Origin: Poindextera sp035294785
GTDB taxonomy: Bacteria; Pseudomonadota; Alphaproteobacteria; Caulobacterales; Caulobacteraceae
Assembly (NCBI GenBank): GCA_035294785.1
Contig: DATGKF010000065.1
Location: 1-64,000 of the forward strand
Direction of reading: 5' to 3'
DNA: 64,000 nucleotides
In this document: positions 36,066 through 43,411 of the stretch, one piece after another
How the letters are laid out: every line of letters starts with the position of its first letter
How positions within the stretch are numbered: position 1 is the first letter of the stretch
Notes under the pieces: generated by a model
What the model was told of the DNA's origin: nothing
The model's input: the letters and a program-made list of their open reading frames with translations, nothing else
Databases searched by the model: none
Program-made: the position numbers and the translations under genes

Positions 36066-37014
36066 TTACACGCTGCGCGCCCGATCGTAGAGCGCCTGCG
36101 CAGCCGCGAGGTCCTGCACGACGTGGCCGAGGGACTTGTAGACGGTGATCTGGTTCGGCGATTGGCGGCCGGCCAGTGCGCCGTCGAGCACCTGGCCGAT
36201 CTCGCCCACGACGTGGTCGTCGCCGATCAGGCCCTTGGCCTTGGCGGTCAGAAACTCGGCCCCTTGGGCCAACACGCCCTCGCGATAGTCGGCGATGAAG
36301 CGAGCGCGCACCACGAGGTCGTCGTCCACCTCGACCCCCGGCGGCGCTTGAGCCGACCAGGTTGAGATGCGTCCCCGGCTTGAGCCAGCGGCCGAGCAGG
36401 ATCGGCTCGCGGGCGCCGGTCACGGTGCACACGATATCGGCCTCGGCGACCGCCGCTTCAGCGGTCGCGTGCGCGCGGATCGGAAGGCCAAGCTCTGCCC
36501 CCATGCGCCCGGCAAACGCGACGGCCCGATCCGGCGAGCGGCCCCAGACGTCGATGGCCGCGATCGGGCGCACATGCCCCATCGCCCGCGCATGCGTCGC
36601 CGCCTGTTCGCCATAGCCCAGGAGGGCCAGCCGCGACGACTCCGGTCGCGCCAGGGCGTCGGTGGCCACCGCGCTCGCGGCGGCGGTGCGGACGGCGGTC
36701 ACCTCGCCGGCGTGGACGATGCACACCGGCTCGCCGCTCGCGTTGTCGAACAGCACCACGATGCCCTGGTGCGACTGGCGGCCCTTGGCGAAGTTCTCCG
36801 GAAAGACGCTGATCAGCTTGGCCCCGAACGGCGCGCCCTCGCCGAGCGCGCCGGGCATGACGCCAAAGGCGCGGCCAGCGCCCAGCGGGATGATCGAGCG
36901 CAGCAGCTGGCGCGTCTCGCCGCGCGAGAGGGCGATCATCGCCTCGCGCACCAGCGGGATGCAGACCGGATAGGTCAGCTGCTCGCGCACCGTCTCCCGG
37001 TCGATCACCAGCAT
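36066..37014 (-). pseudogene. Ornithine cyclodeaminase/mu-crystallin family gene with a frameshift
   Basis: The first 226 or so residues (MLVIDRETVREQL, GEVTAVRTAAASAVATDAL, LLGYGEQAATHARAM, TVTGAREPILLGRWL, NLVGSS) match the OCD/alanine-dehydrogenase-like family, an NAD-dependent enzyme group. After GSSAAG the frame is lost. The expected continuation (VEVDDDLVVRARFIADYREGVLAQGAEFL, then YKSLGHVVQDLAAAQALYD) is intact in another frame starting at about 36347. Reading resumes if one base is removed from the run of five C on the plus strand at 36343-36347. It is either a recent pseudogene, programmed slippage, or a sequencing error. It overlaps nothing, and ends four bases before the PhyH stop. 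Confidence 0.85.
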
Positions 37015-37018
37015 GCTT

Positions 37019-37924
37019 TCAGGTCCCCTTCAGCGCGGCGCGGAAGGGTTCGAGGTCGAGCCTCGGATAACGCTCGGCCGCGCCGGCCAGCGTCACTTCG
37101 TCCCAATAGCTGTGGCCGGGCGGCGGAAAGCCCAGCGCCGCGAGCTGGGCCGGGGCGAGCGACTCCACCAGCGGCGCCCAGCCGGGCTCGATCCCTTTGC
37201 GCGGCCAGGGGTTGCCGCCCACCCAGTCGGCGCCGGCGGTCCGGTAGGCGAGGTTGAAGAAGAAGCGTCCGCCGCCGGCCAGCGTCATCGCCGTGCCGCG
37301 ATGCACGACGTCGGCGGCGTAGACCAGCAGCGATCCGCGCGGACCGGTCGCGCTCGTCGCTGCGGCCTCCCACGCCGCATGCCGCTCGTCCGGGACCTGG
37401 GCGCGCGGGAAGGAGAGCCGCATCACCGGAACGTCGGCGGTCAGCGTCTTCGACACCACCCGCGTCGGCCCGTGCGCTTCGGTCACGTCAGAGAGGAAGA
37501 GGAAGAGCTGGATCTGGCGATCGCGGCCATCGGTGCGCGGCGGCAGCATGACGTGGTTGGTGTAATCGGCGTGGAACGGCTGATCGTACTGGGTGACGCC
37601 GGTGTATTTGGCGAAGGTCTCGGCCTGGTAGAGGCGCACGTCGGGCTGGCCCAGCAAGTCCTTGGCCGTCGCGACGATGGCCGGATGCAGAGCCAGGCGG
37701 TTCAGGGCCAGGTCGGCGAACGGGAACTCGCGCAGGCCGGCGAACTGCAGCGGGCGAAAGCGCGGGTCCTCGCCCTGGTTAGCCGGCTCGTCGGCGCCGG
37801 CGCGAAAACGGGCGGCGCGCGGATCGCCGCCGGCGTGGAACGCCTCCGGCGTCGGATAGAGCGAGAACAGCCCCGGCAGGGCCGCGGCGATGTCGGCGTC
37901 CGCGACCAGCCGCTCGATCAGCAC
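37019..37924 (-). CDS. Phytanoyl-CoA dioxygenase (PhyH) family protein
   Basis: A 301-residue Fe(II)/2-oxoglutarate oxygenase candidate. The metal-binding HxD is seen in QPFHADYTNHVMLPP, the distal histidine in VVHRGTAM, and a 2-oxoglutarate-binding Arg may lie in the following GGGRFFFNLAYR. The substrate is unknown. The GTG at 37924 is used as start, but upstream in-frame codons encode HFARHGW, a plausible family N-terminus; an in-frame stop lies 17 codons further up and only CTG is available there. It is followed by the frameshifted cyclodeaminase gene, with which it may once have formed an operon. Confidence 0.8.
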   Translation of the reverse strand: MLIERLVADADIAAALPGLFSLYPTPEAFHAGGDPRAARFRAGADEPANQGEDPRFRPLQFAGLREFPFADLALNRLALHPAIVATAKDLLGQPDVRLYQAETFAKYTGVTQYDQPFHADYTNHVMLPPRTDGRDRQIQLFLFLSDVTEAHGPTRVVSKTLTADVPVMRLSFPRAQVPDERHAAWEAAATSATGPRGSLLVYAADVVHRGTAMTLAGGGRFFFNLAYRTAGADWVGGNPWPRKGIEPGWAPLVESLAPAQLAALGFPPPGHSYWDEVTLAGAAERYPRLDLEPFRAALKGT

Positions 37925-38043
37925 CCAGCCATGCCGGGCGAAGTGCTCGACGTGCAGGCGCGTGTCGGTCGTTCATGCGCTTCCTATCGGCCACGCGCCG
38001 CCGGACCGCTATAGGATGCGCGTGCTCGCTCTTGGGGGGAACA

Positions 38044-38427
38044 ATGAAGCGCACATTGCTGATAGCCGCCGTTGCGATGGCGGCGGCCGGGGGCGCAAGC
38101 GCGGCCGCGCCGCCATCCGACGGGTTCGCCGCCTTCTATAAGCTGTTCGCGGCGGCGGCGGCCAAGGACGATCAGAAGGCGCTGGCGGCCTTTACCGTGC
38201 TGGCCCCGAGCATGAGCTACGGCGACGGACCTCTCACCTTCGCCACGGTTCACGAGCACTATCTGACGGCCAAGCTGCGCCGATGCCTGGCGACGGGCAA
38301 ACCCAAGCGCGACATCGACGGAACCGGCGCGGTGAACTACTTCGTTTTCTGCGGCAACCTCATCTACGACTTCACCAAGCCGACGCCTGCCGGCTGGCGG
38401 TGGACCGATCTCAGCCCGGACGACTGA
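38044..38427 (+). CDS. Small secreted protein of unknown function
   Basis: A 127-residue protein with a signal peptide (KRTLLIAAVAMAAAGGASAAA) and a helical N-terminal mature region (FYKLFAAAAAKDDQKALAAF). Two cysteines (RRCLATG and VFCGN) lie about 30 residues apart in a C-terminal part with YFVFCGNLIYDF and GWRWTDLSPDD. I do not recognise the family. The ATG at 38044 is preceded by GGGGGAACA as a ribosome binding site; the longer in-frame start at 37975 lacks a signal peptide. Its stop lies six bases from the convergent serA stop. Confidence 0.65.
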   Translation: MKRTLLIAAVAMAAAGGASAAAPPSDGFAAFYKLFAAAAAKDDQKALAAFTVLAPSMSYGDGPLTFATVHEHYLTAKLRRCLATGKPKRDIDGTGAVNYFVFCGNLIYDFTKPTPAGWRWTDLSPDD

Positions 38428-38433
38428 GCCCGG

Positions 38434-40011
38434 TCAGAAGCTGAGCGCGCGGGCTTCCTTCACGTGCGGCAGCGCCTTGACCTGCTCGAGCAGCGCCTCG
38501 TTGGGCGAGGTGTCGACGCCGACCAGCGCGATCGCGTCCTCGCCAGCGGCCCGGCGGCCGAGGTTGAAGGTCGCGATGTTCACCCCGGCATCGCCAAGGA
38601 GCGCCCCTAGCGCGCCAATGAAGCCCGGCTTGTCGAGGTTGCTCACATAGAGCATCGCCGGTCCGAACGGGGCGTCCAGCTCCATGCCCTTCACCTCGAC
38701 CACGCGCGGCGCGCCTGCGATGACCGCGCCGGCGAAGGAACGCTTGCCGAGCTCTGTGGTGACGGTGATGCGCATCAGGCTGTCGTAGACCGGCGAGTCG
38801 TCCTGGCGCGATTCCGAGATGCTGATGCCGCGGTCCTTGGCCACTGCCGGCGCCGAGACCATGTTCACGCCCGACAGCATCGGCCGCAGCACGCCGGCCA
38901 GCGCCGCGGCGGTGAGCGGTTTGACGTTGATGCCGGCCACGTCGCCCTCATAGGCGATGTCGATGGCCTTGATGCCGACGTCGACCATCTGGCCGGCGAA
39001 AGCCCCGAGCTTTCCGGCCAGCGCGATATAGGGGCGGAGCTTGGGCGCCTCGTCGGCGGTGACCGAAGGGCTGTTGAGCGCGTTGGAGACGGCGCCGGTG
39101 AGCAGGTAGTCGCTCATCTGCTCGGCGACCTGCAGCGCCACGTTCTCCTGCGCCTCCAGCGTGGAGGCGCCCAGGTGCGGGGTGGCGATGAAGTTTGGCG
39201 CGCCGAACAGCACGTTGGTGTTGGCCGGCTCCTCGACGAAGACGTCGAAGGCCGCGCCGCCGATGTGGCCGCTGTCCAGGCCCGCGCGAAGCGCCGCTTC
39301 GTCCACCAGGCCGCCGCGGGCGCAGTTGATGATCAGCACGCCCTTCTTCGCGCGGGCCAAAGCGTCGGCGTTCAGGATGTTGCGCGTCTTGTCGGTGAGG
39401 GGGGTGTGCAGCGTGATGATGTCGGCGCGGGCCAAGAGTTCGTCCAGCTCGACCTTTTCCACACCGAGTTCCACCGCCCGCTCTTCGGAGAGGAACGGGT
39501 CGTAGGCGACGACCTTCATCTTCAGGCCGTTGGCGCGATCGGCGACGATGGAGCCGATGTTGCCGCAACCGATCAGGCCGAGCGTCTTGGCCGAGAGTTC
39601 GACGCCCATGAAACGGTTCTTCTCCCACTTGCCGGCCTGGGTCGACAGGTCGGCCTGGGGCAGCTGGCGGGCGAGCGCGAACATCAGCGCGATGGCGTGT
39701 TCGGCGGTGGTGATCGAGTTGCCGAAGGGGGTGTTCATGACCACGATCCCGGCCGCGGTGGCGGCGGGGATGTCGACGTTGTCGACGCCGATGCCGGCGC
39801 GGCCGATGACCTTCATGCGGCTGGCGGCGGCGATCACGTCCTTGTCGGCCTTGGTGGCCGAGCGCAGCGCGAGACCGTCGTACTGGTCGATGATCTTGAG
39901 CAGATCGTCCTTGGCGAGGCCGGTCTTGACGTCGGCTTCGACGCCGCGCGCGGCGAAGATGTCGATGGCCGCCGGCGAGAGCTTGTCGGCGATGAGAACG
40001 CGTGGGGGCAT
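38434..40011 (-). CDS. serA: D-3-phosphoglycerate dehydrogenase SerA
   Basis: SerA catalyses the first step of serine synthesis. The 525-residue long form has the N-terminal catalytic/NAD domains (RAGIGVDNVDIPAATAAGIVVMNTP, the nucleotide loop GLIGCGNIGSIVADRA, and TPHLGASTLEAQENV). An intervening domain and a C-terminal ACT domain (NLDKPGFIGALGALLGDAGVNIATFNLGR) for serine feedback follow. It follows serC after a 76-base gap; both genes run on the minus strand as serC-serA, a common alphaproteobacterial arrangement. Confidence 0.97.
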   Translation of the reverse strand: MPPRVLIADKLSPAAIDIFAARGVEADVKTGLAKDDLLKIIDQYDGLALRSATKADKDVIAAASRMKVIGRAGIGVDNVDIPAATAAGIVVMNTPFGNSITTAEHAIALMFALARQLPQADLSTQAGKWEKNRFMGVELSAKTLGLIGCGNIGSIVADRANGLKMKVVAYDPFLSEERAVELGVEKVELDELLARADIITLHTPLTDKTRNILNADALARAKKGVLIINCARGGLVDEAALRAGLDSGHIGGAAFDVFVEEPANTNVLFGAPNFIATPHLGASTLEAQENVALQVAEQMSDYLLTGAVSNALNSPSVTADEAPKLRPYIALAGKLGAFAGQMVDVGIKAIDIAYEGDVAGINVKPLTAAALAGVLRPMLSGVNMVSAPAVAKDRGISISESRQDDSPVYDSLMRITVTTELGKRSFAGAVIAGAPRVVEVKGMELDAPFGPAMLYVSNLDKPGFIGALGALLGDAGVNIATFNLGRRAAGEDAIALVGVDTSPNEALLEQVKALPHVKEARALSF

Positions 40012-40087
40012 TTCGAACCTCGGAAGCGAGGCCCCCTCCCCATCCTGGAGAGAGGGGTTGATTGAAGCGAAAGGCGAGGACAGCCGC

Positions 40088-41263
40088 TCAGGCCGTCTCG
40101 AAGACCTCGTCGGCGACGGTGGCGAACGCCCAGTCGAGCCAGGGCGTCAGCGCGTCGAGGTCGGCCGCGTCGACCGCCCCACCGCACCAGATGCGCAAGC
40201 CCGGGGGCGCGTCCCGGTAGGCGGCGGCGTCGAGTGCGACGCCTTCCTTCTCCAGAAGGTCGGAGAGCTTCTTGGAAAACTCCGCCTGGCCCTCTTTGGG
40301 GAGCGCGGTGACGCGGGCGTCGACGATCTTGAGGCACACGCCGGTGTTGGAGCGCGTCTTTGGATCCTCGGCCAGAAAGTCGATCCAGGGCGTCTTCTCC
40401 GCCCAACGGCTGATGATGGCCGTGTTCTCGTCCGCGCGCCGGTACATGGCCGAGAGGCCGCCGATGGACGACGCCCACTTGAGCGCGTCGAGATAGTCCT
40501 CGGTGCACAGCAGCGAGGGCGTGTTGATGGTCGAACCTTCGAAGATATCCCTCGCGACCTTGCCCTTGGACGTCAGCCGGAAGAGCTTCGGCAGGCCCCA
40601 GGGCGGCGTGTAGGTCTCCAGCCGCTCCACCGCGCGCGGCGAGAGGATCAGCATCCCGTGCGCCGCCTCGCCGCCGAGCACCTTCTGCCAGGAGTAGGTG
40701 ATCACATCGAGCTTGGCCCAATCGAGGGGTTGGGCGAAGGCGGCGCTGGTGGCGTCGCAGATGACGACGCCCTTGCGGTCAGCCGAGATGAAGTCGGCGT
40801 TCGGCACCCGCACGCCGGACGTGGTGCCGTTCCACGCGAAGACGAGGTCGGCGTCGGGACGCACCTTCGAGAGGTCCGGCAGCTGGCCGAACGGCGCGTC
40901 CAGGATCTCACAATCTTGCAGCTTCAGCTGGTCACGAACGTCGACCACCCAGTCGCGCGAGAAGCTCTCCCAGGCGGCGACCTGGACCGGCAGCGGGCCG
41001 AGCATCGACCACATGGCCATCTCGACCGCGCCGGTGTCCGAGGCCGGCACGATGCCGACGAGGAAGTCGTCCGGCACCTCGAGCACCTCGCGCGTGCGGT
41101 CGATCGCCTCCTTGAGCCGGCCCTTGCCGACCTTGGAGCGGTGCGAGCGGCCGAGCGGCGCGGCTTGCAGGTTTTCCAGCCGCCAGCCTGGGTGCTTGAC
41201 GGTGGGTCCAGAGGAAAATTGGGGACGAGCCGGGCGCATGGCCGGCTTGGCGACGTTGTGCAT
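40088..41263 (-). CDS. serC: Phosphoserine aminotransferase SerC
   Basis: SerC transaminates 3-phosphohydroxypyruvate. The 391-residue protein belongs to the alphaproteobacterial type, with FSSGPTVKHPGWRLENL, LGRSHRSKVGKGRLKEAI, AWNGTTSGVRVP and a PLP-lysine in YSWQKVLGGEAAHGM. I place the start at ATG 41263 (MHNVAKPAMRP). An in-frame ATG at 41275 would lie inside the second hairpin of the serC leader, whose GGGAG then serves as the ribosome binding site. Expression is likely controlled through that leader. Confidence 0.95.
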   Translation of the reverse strand: MHNVAKPAMRPARPQFSSGPTVKHPGWRLENLQAAPLGRSHRSKVGKGRLKEAIDRTREVLEVPDDFLVGIVPASDTGAVEMAMWSMLGPLPVQVAAWESFSRDWVVDVRDQLKLQDCEILDAPFGQLPDLSKVRPDADLVFAWNGTTSGVRVPNADFISADRKGVVICDATSAAFAQPLDWAKLDVITYSWQKVLGGEAAHGMLILSPRAVERLETYTPPWGLPKLFRLTSKGKVARDIFEGSTINTPSLLCTEDYLDALKWASSIGGLSAMYRRADENTAIISRWAEKTPWIDFLAEDPKTRSNTGVCLKIVDARVTALPKEGQAEFSKKLSDLLEKEGVALDAAAYRDAPPGLRIWCGGAVDAADLDALTPWLDWAFATVADEVFETA

Positions 41264-41312
41264 TTCAACTCCCATCCTTGCAGATGGGCAGCGCCCCGTT
41301 GGGAGGGCGTGG
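41264..41312 (-). ncRNA. serC-type leader RNA (two hairpins)
   Basis: Directly upstream of serC, in transcript sense, a hairpin CGCCCT-cccaac-GGGGCG (41292-41309) is followed by CCCATC-tgcaag-GATGGG (41271-41288), then GGAGTTGAA and the ATG. This matches my recollection of the serC RNA motif described upstream of serC in Alphaproteobacteria. The ribosome binding site overlaps the 3' arm of the second hairpin, so the structure could gate translation. The ligand or trans-factor for this motif is not established. Confidence 0.72.
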
Positions 41313-41393
41313 CCCGGCGCGTTCCTACACCATGGCCCCTTAAACGCCAGTGAAATGTCCTGGCGGCGCGGCCCAGATTTCCTGTGCGGAGGC

Positions 41394-42203
41394 TTAGATG
41401 CGCAGGCGCCCTTCCAGAACCGTGATGGCGCGGCCGCGCAGAAGGACCCGTTCGCCCCGCGTCTCGGTTTCGATCTCGCCGCCGCGGCCCGGATAGGCCT
41501 GGAAGAAGCGCACGCGCGGCCGGGCGAGCTTGCCAGCGAAGAGCGGCCCGAGGATGCAATGCAGCGAGCCTGTGGCCGCGTCTTCCGGCACGCCGGAGCC
41601 GGGCGCGAAGAAGCGACTGGTCACGTCGTGCGCCTGCCCGGGCGCAGCGATGGCGGCGACGCCGACGTTGCCGCGCTCGACCGCCCGCGCCGCGGCGGCC
41701 TCGAGGGCGGGAATGTTCGGCTTCAGCCCGCGCACAGCGGCCTCGTCGGCGAAGACGGCGATGACGTAGCGGCCGGCCCAAACTTCCGCCGGCTCGGCGC
41801 CCAAGGCTTCGGCGAGGCCGACCGGCGGCGCGATGCGCCGGGGCGTTTCGGCCGGGAAGTCCATCTCCAGCCGCTCGCCGGCGCGGCGGACGACCAGGGG
41901 GCCAGACTGCGTGTCGAAGGTCAGCGCCGGCGCGTCAGAGCCGCACGCTTCGAACAGCACGTGCGCGGAGGCGAGCGTCGCGTGGCCGCAGAGCGGCACC
42001 TCGATGGCCGGGGTCATCCAGCGCAGCCCGAAGCGCGCCGGATCGGCGGTCTTGAGCAGAAAAGCCGTCTCCGCCTGATTGTTCTCGGCCGCGAGCGCCT
42101 GCATCCAATGCGAGTCCGGCCAGGCGTCGAAGGGCTCGAGCACGCAGGCCGGATTGCCCTTGAAGGGGGCGGCCGCAAAGGCGTCGACCATCCACTGGCG
42201 CAT
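41394..42203 (-). CDS. PhzF-family isomerase-like protein
   Basis: A 269-residue protein of the PhzF/diaminopimelate-epimerase-like fold. It has MRQWMVDAFAAAPFKGNPACV at the N-terminus, the catalytic Glu in NNQAETAFL, TPAIEVPLCGHATLASAHVLFE, and the C-terminal GVPEDAATGSLHCILGP with the second active-site region. The reaction is unknown; most chromosomal PhzF homologues have nothing to do with phenazines. The start at 42203 overlaps the stop of the upstream GNAT gene by one base (TGATG), so the two are probably co-translated. Confidence 0.9.
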   Translation of the reverse strand: MRQWMVDAFAAAPFKGNPACVLEPFDAWPDSHWMQALAAENNQAETAFLLKTADPARFGLRWMTPAIEVPLCGHATLASAHVLFEACGSDAPALTFDTQSGPLVVRRAGERLEMDFPAETPRRIAPPVGLAEALGAEPAEVWAGRYVIAVFADEAAVRGLKPNIPALEAAAARAVERGNVGVAAIAAPGQAHDVTSRFFAPGSGVPEDAATGSLHCILGPLFAGKLARPRVRFFQAYPGRGGEIETETRGERVLLRGRAITVLEGRLRI

Positions 42204-42793
42204 CAGGCGTGCTCCTTCAGGCGCGCCTCGAGGCGATGGCGCACGGCCGGCCACTCGGGCGCGATGATGGAAAAATAGACGGTGTCGCGGAGCGTCCCGT
42301 CGCGGCGGATGACGTGGGCGCGGAAGACGCCTTCCTTGACCGCCCCCAGCTTGGCGATCGCCGCCTGCGAGCGGGTGTTCAGGTTGTCGGTCTTGTACTC
42401 GACCCGGTTCATGCCGAGCGTCTCGAACGCGTGGCGCATGAGGGCGAGCTTGCAGGCCGGGTTGATCCGCGTCGCCCAGACCCTCGGGGCATACCAGGTC
42501 GAGCCGATCTCGAGCCGCTTGTTGGCCGCGTCGATGTTCAGATAGCGGGTCGAGCCGACCACGACGCCGTCGGGCGCCCGCACCGCCCAGACGGCTTCGG
42601 CGCCCCCGCCGCTGATCCGAAGCGACCCATCGAACCAGGGATCGAAGCCCTCGCTGCGCGCGACATAGGGGATGTGGGTCCAGATCTCCGGCGCGTCGCC
42701 GGCCGCGCGCAGACTCTCGCGGTGCGCCTCATCGAGCGGCTCCAGCCGCACGCCGGCGGATTCGAGCGGAACGGGGCGGATGGGATCGGCCAT
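42203..42793 (-). CDS. GNAT N-acetyltransferase (RimJ/RimL-like)
   Basis: A 196-residue acetyltransferase candidate with the long-form N-terminus (RLEPLDEAHRESLRAAGD), YLNIDAANKRLEIGSTWYAPRVWATRINPACK, and the acetyl-CoA/RimJ-type segment GMNRVEYKTDNLNTRSQAAIAKLGAVKEGVFRAH. This C-terminal pattern is typical of the RimJ/RimL and YjdJ-like groups. The target amine is unknown. It begins two bases from the orphan winged-helix gene's stop and forms a minus-strand run winged helix, GNAT, PhzF. Confidence 0.86.
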   Translation of the reverse strand: MADPIRPVPLESAGVRLEPLDEAHRESLRAAGDAPEIWTHIPYVARSEGFDPWFDGSLRISGGGAEAVWAVRAPDGVVVGSTRYLNIDAANKRLEIGSTWYAPRVWATRINPACKLALMRHAFETLGMNRVEYKTDNLNTRSQAAIAKLGAVKEGVFRAHVIRRDGTLRDTVYFSIIAPEWPAVRHRLEARLKEHA

Positions 42794-42795
42794 GC

Positions 42796-43308
42796 TCACG
42801 CCCACCGTCTCTGGCGCGCCAGGCGAAGCAGACTCCCGGCCGCCGAGAGCGCAAGGCGCATCGCCGCGAGCGGCGACATCGGGGCGCCGGCGGCGCCTGG
42901 GGCGTCGCCTTCCGTCAGCCGGTAGCCGACCCGACGGATCGTATGGATGCGGAACGCGCTGGGATAAGCGCGGGCGAGGCGCCGCAGGCTAACGATACAG
43001 CGGGTGATCGCGTCGTCGCTGACGAAGCGGCCCCGCCAGCACAAGGCGATCAGCGCGTCGCGCGAGACCACGTCCCCGTCGGCGCGGGCCAGGGCGACCA
43101 GCACCTGCATCACGCGGGGCTCGACCTGGCGACTGCGCCCCTGCTGCACGACTTCAAGGCGCGATGGGCGCACGCGCAATCCGCCGAGCCGGAAGTCGGC
43201 TTCATCGGAAAGCCGGATCGGTTGCAGGACGGCCACGAGGCCGGCGGCCGCCGCGTTCATCGCCTCGCCACGCCCCGGCGCCGTCGGACTGACGATCCGC
43301 ATGTCCAC
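42796..43308 (-). CDS. Orphan winged-helix DNA-binding protein (OmpR/CadC-type trans_reg_C domain)
   Basis: A 170-residue protein carrying a single OmpR-type winged helix: FRLGGLRVRPSRLEVVQQGRSRQVEPRVMQVLVALARADGDVVSRDALIALCW, then ITRCIVSLRRLARAYPSAFRIHTIRRVGYRL. The order and the C-terminal hairpin resemble the DNA-binding part of CadC-like activators, which normally continue into a membrane helix and sensor domain. Here only about 35 mildly hydrophobic residues follow and the rest is missing. The start may be GTG 43308, ATG 43302 or ATG 43260. It is divergent from a MocR regulator. Confidence 0.75.
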   Translation of the reverse strand: MDMRIVSPTAPGRGEAMNAAAAGLVAVLQPIRLSDEADFRLGGLRVRPSRLEVVQQGRSRQVEPRVMQVLVALARADGDVVSRDALIALCWRGRFVSDDAITRCIVSLRRLARAYPSAFRIHTIRRVGYRLTEGDAPGAAGAPMSPLAAMRLALSAAGSLLRLARQRRWA

Positions 43309-43359
43309 GATGCTCTCCGTCTCGCGACAATCATACCAATTGCGTATCGATCTCTCAGA

Positions 43360-43387
43360 TTGACTCGAATATCAATCTCTATATTGT
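43360..43387 (+). promoter_or_regulatory. Putative promoter of the MocR gene
   Basis: TTGACT (43360-43365) and TATTGT (43382-43387) are separated by 16 bases, a plausible sigma70-type promoter. The -10 overlaps the operator-like palindrome at 43383-43399. The assignment is by eye only. Confidence 0.35.
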
Positions 43388-43399
43388 CACGGTGACAAT
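43383..43399. promoter_or_regulatory. 17-bp palindromic operator before the MocR gene
   Basis: ATTGTCAC-g-GTGACAAT is a perfect inverted repeat, ending nine to twelve bases before the start codon and overlapping the predicted -10 region. It is the natural candidate site for autoregulation by the MocR protein, whose N-terminal domain is GntR-type. Confidence 0.6.
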
Positions 43400-43411
43400 C
43401 GAGGAGGCGTG

